Source of the DNA: Myroides odoratimimus
GTDB lineage: Bacteria; Bacteroidota; Bacteroidia; Flavobacteriales; Flavobacteriaceae
Length of the DNA stretch: 64,000 nt
Direction: 5' to 3'
Assembly: GCF_030326305.1 (NCBI RefSeq)
Contig: NZ_JACAKB010000013.1
Coordinates: 1 to 64,000 of the forward strand
This document shows, in pieces, positions 17,706 through 26,600 of this stretch (its first letter is position 1; each line of letters starts with the position of its first letter). The notes under the pieces are model-generated. The model was not told where the DNA came from, ran no database searches, and saw only the letters and a program-made list of their open reading frames with translations. A program made the position numbers and the translations under genes.

Positions 17706-18416
17706 ATGAAAAGATGTGTGCTATTGATTTTGATACTATTGTTTTTACAGGCGTGTGATAAGGGGGTGGACGTTACCCCACCTACGGATTGGCGATTAGA
17801 GAATCTAAATGGACAAGTTAAATCTCGTACTATTTCGAGGTATAAACTAGGCTCTGATGAGGTAGAGGTAACAGTAATTACTTATAGTAAGGAAGGGTAT
17901 TGTTTAGAGAGTGTGAATCGTACTTTTACTTCTAATGATAATAAAGTTAATTCTATATCAACTCAAGAGAATATAATAGTATATAAGGAATATATAGGAA
18001 ATAAAAGAGAAGTTAATAAGCTTAATAAAGATCGTAAGTACATCTTTAAAGGTAGTATAACATGGGAGGCAGAAGATAGGTATATACATGAACGAACTTA
18101 TCTTGGATACACCCCTATCTATGGAACACTAATAGTTAAACTTAATAAGGAAGGCAAAGTAGAATCTTTAAAATATAAGAGTCATAAGGAAGGTGAGTTT
18201 AGTCCTCATAGTAACTATAATGTAGTGTATAGCTATGGTGATAAGAATGAGCCTATTAGTTATGTGTTTAATGATATTGCCAATTCAGAAAAAAAAGAAT
18301 TTTATTTAGTAGAAACAGGTTATGATGACAAAGGGAATATCTTAAAGTTAGAGTGTATTGACCGATCTGGGGAGTTAAATAATTATAAGGTCTATACGTA
18401 TGAATATTACGATTAA
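17706..18416 (+). CDS. YD-repeat-like lipoprotein (paralogue 3)
   Basis: 236 residues with a lipoprotein signal (LQAC, Cys17). It has the same architecture as the next gene, 26 bases downstream: an N-terminal WRLENLNGQVKSRTIS phrase matched there by LEGIRGRVKTVTEV, a central beta-rich stretch, and an end that reads YDDKGNILKLE...YTYEYYD. The two are a tandem duplication and probably one transcription unit. Single YD-type units suggest a beta-sheet surface protein. There is no enzyme motif. Confidence 0.6.
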   Translation: MKRCVLLILILLFLQACDKGVDVTPPTDWRLENLNGQVKSRTISRYKLGSDEVEVTVITYSKEGYCLESVNRTFTSNDNKVNSISTQENIIVYKEYIGNKREVNKLNKDRKYIFKGSITWEAEDRYIHERTYLGYTPIYGTLIVKLNKEGKVESLKYKSHKEGEFSPHSNYNVVYSYGDKNEPISYVFNDIANSEKKEFYLVETGYDDKGNILKLECIDRSGELNNYKVYTYEYYD

Positions 18417-18441
18417 TAAAAAATAGCGAAAGGAAAAAGAA

Positions 18442-19137
18442 ATGATGAAGCAGTTAATGTTGGTGCTAGCAGTGATGCTAGTAGGGTGTAAGTCAGAGGG
18501 GAGTACTACACCATATAGTGATGCCAAGTTAGAGGGAATTAGAGGAAGGGTAAAGACTGTAACAGAGGTCATACGTCTGTCTGATTCTAATGTTGTGTCA
18601 CAGAGAATAAGTCTGTATGATGAGAACGGATATAAGATATCGATGGAGTCTCTAGACAATGAGTTAGATACTGAGTTGTTAGAATTTAGTAGTAATGGTA
18701 TCCTTAAATACGAACCATATAATGGACAACAGCGCGTATTAAAAGGATATGACTACGAAGGAGCTGTGATAAGTGAAGCGATACAGAAGTGGTCTTCTCC
18801 TGCAGCCTATACCGTAGTTACATCTTATACTAATACTCCTTCTATGAGTAATACTATAAAAGGGGCAGTAGATAAAGAAGGAAAGGTAAGCTCTATGCAG
18901 ATGATAGCAAAGAATGGAGAAAGTGTACAGATAAACTCATTGACAAAGTTTATGTATGATAATAGTGGATATCAGAATGGGTATATACAGAAAGACGTAT
19001 TAACCTCTACGGATGCTAAATATATTGTAATGAATAAGGGATACGATAGTTATGGGAATATTACGAAGCAGGAAGTGTATGTAGAACGGGATGCGCTAGT
19101 AAGTGAGAAGGAGATTACGTATGAATATTATGATTAG
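18442..19137 (+). CDS. YD-repeat-like lipoprotein (paralogue 4)
   Basis: 231 residues with a lipoprotein signal (MLVGC, Cys16). The body is related to the preceding gene, with the same ending type YDSYGNITKQE...ITYEYYD. An ATG three bases after the annotated one is an equal start. It is probably co-transcribed with 17706-18416. The unit could be an export-linked pair or simply a recent duplication; nothing in the sequence shows a ligand. Confidence 0.6.
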   Translation: MMKQLMLVLAVMLVGCKSEGSTTPYSDAKLEGIRGRVKTVTEVIRLSDSNVVSQRISLYDENGYKISMESLDNELDTELLEFSSNGILKYEPYNGQQRVLKGYDYEGAVISEAIQKWSSPAAYTVVTSYTNTPSMSNTIKGAVDKEGKVSSMQMIAKNGESVQINSLTKFMYDNSGYQNGYIQKDVLTSTDAKYIVMNKGYDSYGNITKQEVYVERDALVSEKEITYEYYD

Positions 19138-19314
19138 CGTAGCTCTAATTATGTAAAGAAAAGTGATTAAAATTATGTGATGAGTATTTATAGAAACTAA
19201 TTATTGTGAATTTTATTGTATAATCTAGTGTTTATGGTGAAATAGGCGATTATTAGTCTTAGAAGTATGGTTAAAATGTGTAATTTGCCCATCTTAAACT
19301 AAACACTAACCAAT

Positions 19315-20880
19315 ATGAAAATCACAAACGTAATCAGTAAGACGATTGCACATAGTGTACTAGGGGTGACCTTACTGTCTAGTGCGCTAGTATTAGCACA
19401 AAAACAAGATCCTATAGTAGAGGCTATCGTAAAAGAAGGAACTACTAATTCTCAGTTAAAGAAGTATGCATTTGAACTAATGGATGTCATCGGACCTCGC
19501 TTAGTAGGGACACCACAGATGATGCAAGCACATAATTGGGTGAAGGATCAGTACACTTCTATGGGCTTTGAGGCGCGTAATGAAGAGTATGGAACATGGA
19601 AGGCATGGGAGCGTGGTACTACACAGATCACGATGACTTCACCTCGTACTAAGTCATTAGAGGGAATGCAACTGGCATGGAGTCCTGCTTCTAAAAAAGG
19701 AGGAGTAGACGGAGAAGTAGTGATATTAGCTGATGTGGCTTCTCAGGCTGACTTTAATGCATGGTTACCTTCTGTAAAAGGGAAGTATGTCATGATCTCT
19801 ATGCACCAACCTACAGGAAGACCAGACTACCAATGGCAAACTTTTGCTACTGAAGAGTCTTATACTAAAATGAAAGAAGAGAAAGCTGCAGCTGAGAAAG
19901 CGTGGGCTACTCGTATCAAAAATACAGGATATACAGCTAAGGAATTGCCTAAAGTATTAGAAGATGCAGGAGCTGCTGGTGTGCTAATGTCATACTGGAC
20001 AGGTATTATGGGGTCTAATAGAATCTTTGGGGCAGAGACTAAAAAAGTACCTACTATAGATATCGCATTAGAAGATTATGGTATGCTATATCGATTAGCA
20101 GAGAATGGTAAGAAACCTCATATCCATGTGAATGCACAGTCAAAAGACCTTGGTACTACGAAGACATATAACACAATAGCTGAGCTTAAAGGTGGAGAGA
20201 AAGGAGATGAGTATGTAATCTTATCTGCACACTTAGATAGCTGGGATGGTGGTACAGGTGCTACGGATAACGGTACAGGTATCATCACGATGATGGAGGC
20301 TGCTCGTATCTTAAAAGCGGTATTGCCTAATCCTAAACGTACTATCCTAATCGGTAACTGGGGAAGTGAAGAGCAAGGATTAAATGGGTCTCGTGCTTTC
20401 GTAGCAGATCACCCAGAACTACACAATAAGATACAAGTAGTATTCAACCAAGATAACGGTACAGGACGTGTAGCTAATATCTCTGGACAAGGGTTCTTAA
20501 ACTCTTATCAATATATTACAGACTGGTTATACGCAGTGCCTGAGAAATATAAGAAAGAGATTAAGACTCACTTCCCTGGATCGCCTTCAGGAGGTGGTTC
20601 AGATCACGTTTCATTTGTAAGTAAAGATATACCTGGATTTATGATGAGCTCATTGAGCTGGGGATATGGTAACTATACTTGGCATACAAACAGAGATACA
20701 GCTGACAAGATCGTTTATGACGATGTACAGAACAACGCTATTCTGATCGCTATCATGGCTTATAAAGCAAGTGAGGAGAAAGAGTTGGTATCTAGAGAAA
20801 AGATTGTTCTTCCATTAGACAGTAAAGGAGAACGTCAAGAGTGGCCAGAGTCAAAAGGACCTAAACGCACAAGTAACTAG
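19315..20880 (+). CDS. M28 zinc peptidase, secreted (carboxypeptidase Q-like)
   Basis: 521 residues with a signal peptide of about 28 residues ending ...LVLAQ. The M28 metal ligands are readable: His306 and Asp308 (SAHLDSWD), Asp318 (GATDNGTG), Glu352/Glu353 (WGSEEQG, catalytic Glu and ligand), then FNQDNGTGR and a late His in TWHTNRDTADK. A PA insert lies before the catalytic part (about 130-280). The closest layout is plasma glutamate carboxypeptidase / carboxypeptidase Q, which trims dipeptides. It is predicted to be periplasmic or secreted. A strong terminator follows. Confidence 0.9.
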   Translation: MKITNVISKTIAHSVLGVTLLSSALVLAQKQDPIVEAIVKEGTTNSQLKKYAFELMDVIGPRLVGTPQMMQAHNWVKDQYTSMGFEARNEEYGTWKAWERGTTQITMTSPRTKSLEGMQLAWSPASKKGGVDGEVVILADVASQADFNAWLPSVKGKYVMISMHQPTGRPDYQWQTFATEESYTKMKEEKAAAEKAWATRIKNTGYTAKELPKVLEDAGAAGVLMSYWTGIMGSNRIFGAETKKVPTIDIALEDYGMLYRLAENGKKPHIHVNAQSKDLGTTKTYNTIAELKGGEKGDEYVILSAHLDSWDGGTGATDNGTGIITMMEAARILKAVLPNPKRTILIGNWGSEEQGLNGSRAFVADHPELHNKIQVVFNQDNGTGRVANISGQGFLNSYQYITDWLYAVPEKYKKEIKTHFPGSPSGGGSDHVSFVSKDIPGFMMSSLSWGYGNYTWHTNRDTADKIVYDDVQNNAILIAIMAYKASEEKELVSREKIVLPLDSKGERQEWPESKGPKRTSN

Positions 20881-20891
20881 ATGATATAAAA

Positions 20892-20924
20892 AAAGAGCAT
20901 TGCTGAGGTAATGCTCTTTTTTTG
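20892..20924 (+). terminator. Terminator with TGCTGAGGTA loop
   Basis: Stem AAAGAGCAT / ATGCTCTTT, then a T tract. The loop region TGCTGAGGTA (20901-20910) is identical to the loop of the terminator at 29591-29622. Confidence 0.85.
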
Positions 20925-20976
20925 TTGTTAAAAGTTGCATAGAGTTGTTTAATTTTGGAGATATAAATATATAGAT

Positions 20977-21306
20977 ATGATCAAGTTGTTTTACTATGAC
21001 GCTCTTACTGATCAAGGTCAAGAAGGAGAAGAGTCTAAGGTGGCTACAGAGCTAGAGGTAATCACGTGTTTTAAAAAGTTGTCGACAGAAGAAGGTACTT
21101 TTATTGGAATATTTAAGGGAGAGGACGATACTTTACAGTTCGGTTGGTTACGAGATGATATATGGATTATAGATATTCCGATAGTGAGTAAACAGGGATC
21201 TTATCAGAAGGAAGGGACTAGAGAAGAGTGTATAGAATTAATCAAGGAGCAATATAAGAACTTTGATTTGAGCTTCAGTCATAGTTATACATTTGAAGAA
21301 TGGTAG
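20977..21306 (+). CDS. Small acidic protein, paralogue of the 16053 gene
   Basis: 109 residues, cytosolic and acidic. It shares order and length with 16053-16406. The middle (STEEGTFIGIFKGEDDTLQFGW) and the phrase IDIPIVSKQGSYQKEGT are close to what is seen in small immunity-type proteins of Bacteroidota such as Imm1-like proteins, but I cannot confirm the assignment. No toxin with a known domain is nearby. The upstream terminator at 20892 separates it from the M28 peptidase. Confidence 0.5.
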   Translation: MIKLFYYDALTDQGQEGEESKVATELEVITCFKKLSTEEGTFIGIFKGEDDTLQFGWLRDDIWIIDIPIVSKQGSYQKEGTREECIELIKEQYKNFDLSFSHSYTFEEW

Positions 21307-21505
21307 TGAGTTTTATAGTAGTGTAAACTAGTTTTTATATTTAGTTTCTTGTATTGGTATCTGCTTTTTAATGACTATTTTAATAAACTATATTTTTTAA
21401 TCTTAATTTTAGTGTTTTCTGTTTTGTATTTACGTTAAATAATATTTTTTTGATATAAACTTTTGTTGTTTTTATTTTACTTTGACGCCCTAAAATAATA
21501 ATAAC

Positions 21506-21937
21506 ATGAAAAATATAAGTTTGGTTATCATGATGTTAGTCATGGTTTTTGTTACTGGATGTTCAAAAGAAGATTTAGAAGTAAACAATAAAGATGTCAG
21601 TATTCAATACAAGGGGACATCTATAGAAACTAGGAAAGCCAAGCAGTACACTAACTTTTACTTTACTATTAGGTCTACAGTGCGTACACCTATGCAAGGG
21701 TATGTAGAAGTAGTTACTATAAATAATGAGAAGATAAAGTCGGATAGATTTTCTCTTAATATGGGAGAACACAGAGAAGTTCTAGTGAAGAAAGAAGGAG
21801 TAGTAGTTGAAAGAGATTATGTAAAGGGCTATAAAGTGTATGCTACCCCAATCAACTTTGATGCATTTCCAAATCGCGGGATGCCTACAAGAGATTTCTT
21901 AACCCCACCGATGTATAAATTTCCAAAGGCAGGATAG
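21506..21937 (+). CDS. Small lipoprotein, tandem paralogue 1
   Basis: 143 residues with a lipobox (VTGC, Cys19). Its mature part is one beta-rich domain: TNFYFTIRSTVRTPMQGYVEVVTINNEKIKSDRFSL, echoed in the next gene by TSFNYNVKSSANIPLDGRVEVTTIKDEKYQSDYFTI. It therefore forms a tandem pair with 22048-22431. Both have a TTTTACTTTG promoter-like element about 25-30 bases upstream. There are no catalytic residues, and the function is unknown. Confidence 0.6.
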   Translation: MKNISLVIMMLVMVFVTGCSKEDLEVNNKDVSIQYKGTSIETRKAKQYTNFYFTIRSTVRTPMQGYVEVVTINNEKIKSDRFSLNMGEHREVLVKKEGVVVERDYVKGYKVYATPINFDAFPNRGMPTRDFLTPPMYKFPKAG

Positions 21938-22047
21938 ATTGTCTCCATACTCTATACTGATGTGATACTTTTTGGGTTAATTATGTTAAAAATAGATTAT
22001 TATATTTATTTTTTCATATAATATGTTTTTACTTTGCAGTAAAAATT

Positions 22048-22431
22048 ATGGTTATGAGAAGTATAGGTTTGTTTTTAACATTGGCAATGTCTGTGTTTTT
22101 ATTTAGTTGTTCATCAAGTGATGATGGTATGAAAAGCAACGAAAGAGATGTAATAGTAGAACTTGTAAATACGAATGTAGTTGTCAGGTCTTCAGTAGAA
22201 TATACTAGCTTTAATTATAATGTTAAGTCTAGTGCAAATATTCCATTAGATGGACGAGTAGAAGTGACAACTATAAAAGATGAAAAGTATCAATCGGATT
22301 ATTTTACTATATCTCCTAATGGTACTGTAAAAACTTCTGTATTAGTAAAAGGGAAAGTAGAGGTTAATTATGTGAAATCACATAAAGCATATACTAGAAC
22401 TGCTAAAGGCAATGTGAATCCTGCATTTTAA
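22048..22431 (+). CDS. Small lipoprotein, tandem paralogue 2
   Basis: 127 residues with a lipobox (LFSC, Cys21) followed by SSSDD, the acidic run typical of surface-exposed lipoproteins in this phylum. It is the second member of the pair with 21506-21937. The mature domain and the closing phrase YVKSHKAYTRTAKGN match YVKGYKVYATPIN in the partner. Start ATGs at 22048 and 22054 are equally possible. The function is unknown. Confidence 0.6.
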   Translation: MVMRSIGLFLTLAMSVFLFSCSSSDDGMKSNERDVIVELVNTNVVVRSSVEYTSFNYNVKSSANIPLDGRVEVTTIKDEKYQSDYFTISPNGTVKTSVLVKGKVEVNYVKSHKAYTRTAKGNVNPAF

Positions 22432-22452
22432 AAATTATAGATTACAAATGTA

Positions 22453-22486
22453 AAAGAGGGGTGTCTTCATGAAGATACCCCTCTTT
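22453..22486. terminator. Bidirectional terminator
   Basis: 16-bp stem AAAGAGGGGTGTCTTC / GAAGATACCCCTCTTT with one mismatch, between the lipoprotein gene and the leftward phosphatase-fold gene. Confidence 0.85.
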
Positions 22487-22505
22487 ATGTGTTAAGTCAC
22501 ATGTT

Positions 22506-23456
22506 TTATTTAAATATGTCTTTTATCACTTTACCTTTACTGTAGTCTAATTTTATTCCTAGTAGTTCAGCCATTGTATTTGCTACATCTATTTGTTCAT
22601 AACTACCTGTGCTTATTGTTGTATTTTGTTTGAAGTCTGGTCCCATAGCGAAGAATTCGATATGACGACATCCTAGACAATTATCTCCATGGTTGACAAA
22701 AGAATCTTTGACTCCATCTAAGTGACGTCCATGGTCATTTGATACCATTAGGGTTGTTTTGTCTTTATAATCTGGTTGAGATTGTAAGAAGTCCCAAATA
22801 TCTTTAATGCTTTGATCAGTTGTTTTGATAGCTTGGATGTATTCATTCCATTTGTTAGCATGTCCATAGCTATCTACATCTTTTAAGTTAATAACAACTA
22901 CATTAGGTTTGTCAGTTGTGATTACTTTTTTAAAGTTTTCGATAGTTACTTTATCTGCTCTATACCCTGTCCCATTACCAGCTACTCCTGCATCTGCTTT
23001 AGGCATATACTTATTATTCCAATCAGGGTTTTTAGTGTTATTTAGTACTTCTAATTTATCTTTAGATACTACCACCCAAGCTTTGCTGTTATCTTTCTTC
23101 GTTTGTTTTAACCACTGTTGTAATACAGAAGGATTAGTAGGAAGTTCTTTACCGTTATTCTTAATGCTGTCATATACACCTGTGATAAGGGCAGTGTGTC
23201 CTGCATTTGTATTGGTTAGTCCATTGTTTCTAAAATTGCTGATAAAAACTCCTTCTTTTAATAGAGCGATGCGGTTAGGGATATGTGCTTGTGTAGTCTC
23301 TTGCCAAGTCTCTGTCATTCTAGGTCCGTCGATAACTAGTAAAACGACATTTTCTGTTTGATACTTTTTGCTTTCTGGTTGTGCTGCTTTATTGTCATCA
23401 CTAGAACATGATACTAGTGACACACATAAGATAAGGCTTAGAATAATTCTTTTCAT
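22506..23456 (-). CDS. Alkaline-phosphatase-superfamily lipoprotein
   Basis: About 316 residues from the ATG at 23456, which gives a proper lipoprotein signal (SLVSC, Cys17, then SSDD). The frame runs another 63 bases upstream but that start would put 21 residues before the signal. The superfamily metal sites are visible: LVIDG, the nucleophile loop NTNAGHT, then KDVDSYGHANKW, SNDHGRH and NHGDN. These fit type I phosphodiesterases and nucleotide pyrophosphatases or metal-dependent phosphatases. The protein is predicted to be lipid-anchored on the envelope. The substrate is unknown. Confidence 0.85.
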   Translation of the reverse strand: MKRIILSLILCVSLVSCSSDDNKAAQPESKKYQTENVVLLVIDGPRMTETWQETTQAHIPNRIALLKEGVFISNFRNNGLTNTNAGHTALITGVYDSIKNNGKELPTNPSVLQQWLKQTKKDNSKAWVVVSKDKLEVLNNTKNPDWNNKYMPKADAGVAGNGTGYRADKVTIENFKKVITTDKPNVVVINLKDVDSYGHANKWNEYIQAIKTTDQSIKDIWDFLQSQPDYKDKTTLMVSNDHGRHLDGVKDSFVNHGDNCLGCRHIEFFAMGPDFKQNTTISTGSYEQIDVANTMAELLGIKLDYSKGKVIKDIFK

Positions 23457-23677
23457 AATGATGTTTTTGTATGTTACAAAGTAACTTCGATTAAGCTGTA
23501 TTATACAAGTTATTCGCATTATGCATTTGTGAAGTATAAGTTACATAAACGTTCATGAAAAGGTGAACTCTAGGTGTTATTTAATGAAAGGATAATGACT
23601 ATTTTACATCATTTACTGTACAAGTTTTTAGAAGTAATTTATAAAAACTCTATCTTTAAGGATTCAATTATAAAACT

Positions 23678-26600
23678 ATGAAGAAGTTAGGTTTGTATCT
23701 TATGATTCTTGCTCCGATAATCGGCTTTGGACAAAGTTCGAATGGGAGAATACAGGAGTTGTGGAACATTATTCAGAAACAAGAAGAGAATGCTGAGGTA
23801 AAGAGCATGTTGCCCAATATACAAGAAGTAAAGAAGTTGTCTAAAAGGCATAATGATTATCCTAGTATGATAAAAGCGATGTTCTATGAGGCAAGAGTAA
23901 ACATCTTAGTAAGTGAAGATGATAAGTATGATATCAATATCATTATTAAGCAATTCGCTGAAGAAAGAAGAAATGCTAAAGGTGCTACAAAGGCTATTAT
24001 AGATACCTATATAGCTGAGATATTTAAGCTGTATTACTCTGCTAATAGATATAAACTTAGGAATAGAACAACATTAGAACAAAGTACTGCTTCTGGTATA
24101 GCCTACTGGACAGCTGATGAGTTTAAAAAAGAAATAGAAAAGTATTATCAAAGTGGTCTTTCTCTAGCTGCTAAAGAGCAAGGAGAGTCTATCGATAACT
24201 GGGGAGATATGTTTAGCTCTAATGCTTCTAAGTTAGGTGCTAGTAGAGCTAAACTTACAGTTTATGATGCATTGCGTTTAAATTACTTAGATAATCTACA
24301 GTATAATTCATTTGATTTGTCAGATGAAGAACGTAGAGCGTTAGAACAAAAAAAGCAAGAGTTAAAAGCAGCTATCCTAAAAGATATAAAAGCTAAGAAT
24401 GATGCTACGCTCTATGTGTATATAGAGATGTATCTAGCGGCTACTATAGAATCTAGTGAGCATCGCAAAGAGAAGTTTGAAAACCTATTAGCAGCGTATC
24501 CTAATGAGCCTCTTGTGTATGAGGGGTATGCTAATTATCTAAATGGAGTAGAACTAGTAGCTCTAATAGATAAGGCTTTAAAGTTATTTCCTAATACAAA
24601 GACGGCAGAGAACCTAAGTGCACTGAAGAAGTATACAGAACGCAAACAATACACTTATAATATCAATAAGTATGTATTAGATAATCAGGCTATACCTCTG
24701 AGTATAGGTCATCAGAATGGCGACAAGATCTATGTACGTGTGTATAAGAACAATAGTTCTAAGAGAAGTAACAATATACCTTTCCACAATGGAGTAGAAG
24801 GATACAATAGATTAAATAAAGAATATACTGCTATAGATACTTATACAGTTCAGTTGAGCACATTTAATGATTATGAAATGCACAAAACTGTGGTAGCGTT
24901 AAATGCGTTAGATACAGGTAGGTATTTTATAGCATTCTCTAATGTTCCTTTTGATGAGATTAAAGAAGGGGAGTCTGATGTACAAGTAACCCTTGTCAAT
25001 GTGACTCCTAATATTATAGAAATTAACGAAGGAAAATTACGCGCTTATAATAGAAGAACAGGTAAGCCATTAAGCAATATCAGTATTCACATCGCTAATG
25101 AAGATGAGAAGAGAGTAAATAGTAATTATTGGGAAACGGTGATAACGACAGACTCTAATGGAGAGGCTAATCTTGATTTTGCTAAATCTGATAGATATCT
25201 CTATGCTAATATAAAGGGAGAAGAGGTATATTATTCTTCTTATGTGTATAGTCGTTATAAACAAGAAGAAAAAGAAGATAATGTACAGTATAAAGCGACT
25301 GTACTAACAGATAGAGGTATCTATAGACCAGGACAAGTCCTGTATTTTAAATCTATAGTTTCTAAAAAGAGTAAGCTGAGTGAACAGGTAGTTGCTAAGG
25401 CACAAGTATCTATAAAGCTATATGACCCTAATGGGAAGGAATTGACCACACAACAATTAGTTACAAATGAGTTTGGTTCTGTCAATGGACAGTTTGTATT
25501 ACCATCATTAGGTAGATTAGGTAACTATAGTGTGGAGGTTATACTAGGAGAGGAGACTGTAGGATGGAGTCATCTGTCAGTAGAAGAGTATAAACGTCCG
25601 AAATTTGAAGTAGAGTTCGAAAAACCTAAAGAGATCTATAAACTAAATGAGAATGTAACTGTAGAAGGAAGTGCAAAGGCTTTCTTAGGAGCTAATATAG
25701 ATAAGGCAAAAGTAGTTTATAGAGTAGAGAGACAAGAGATATGGCCTTATTGGATATGTGGGCCTTATTATCCAAGTAGATATCTGAATCCTGAGACAAT
25801 GATTCAGGGAGAGACAATAACGGATGAGAAAGGAAAGTTTACTATCAGCTTTAAGGCGTTGCCTAAAGAAGAAAAAGAAAGTACCCTGCCTCGTACATTT
25901 ACTTATTATATCTATGCGGATGTAATAGACCAGAATGGAGAAACACATAGCAGTAGTGTAGATGTAGTAGTAGGAGAGAAGAATATAGAGCTAGCTGTTA
26001 ATCTTCCTTTTATTTCTACAGTAAAGGATTTGAGTAAGTTTACGATTAGTACGAAGAACCTAAATGGGATAGACTATGCTTCTCAAGGAGAGTTAAGCAT
26101 ATTCCCTCTATTAGCTCCTAATCCTGAGCGTATTTCTGATAATTTTGGTTTAGATAAAGGAGATTATAAGTTGTATGATTACAATGAGTTTATCTCTCTA
26201 TTCCCTCATTTAGATTACGGAGATGAGAAAGATACAGCGCAGTGGGGAATAGGTAATTCTGTGTTTAGTACATCATTTAATACAGCAGATACAAAAGAGG
26301 TAGTATTTAAGGGGGCTAAACAATTATCTTCAGGTACTTATATTGTCAAAGGATATGTATATGAGAATGGTGAGAAGAATGAGATAGAGAAACGCTTTAC
26401 ATTAAGAAATGAGGAGTCAAAAGAGTATTCAAAGGTCTTAGTAGAATTAAAAGCAGAGGACAAAGTATACAGAGTAGGAGAGAAAGCTAGTGTAGAGATA
26501 CGCAGTGCTGAGAATAATACGTATGCATTCGTAGAAGTAAAAGCAAATGGTAAACAGGTTTATCAAAAAGTGATGAAGATCAATAAGAGAGGTTCGTCAA

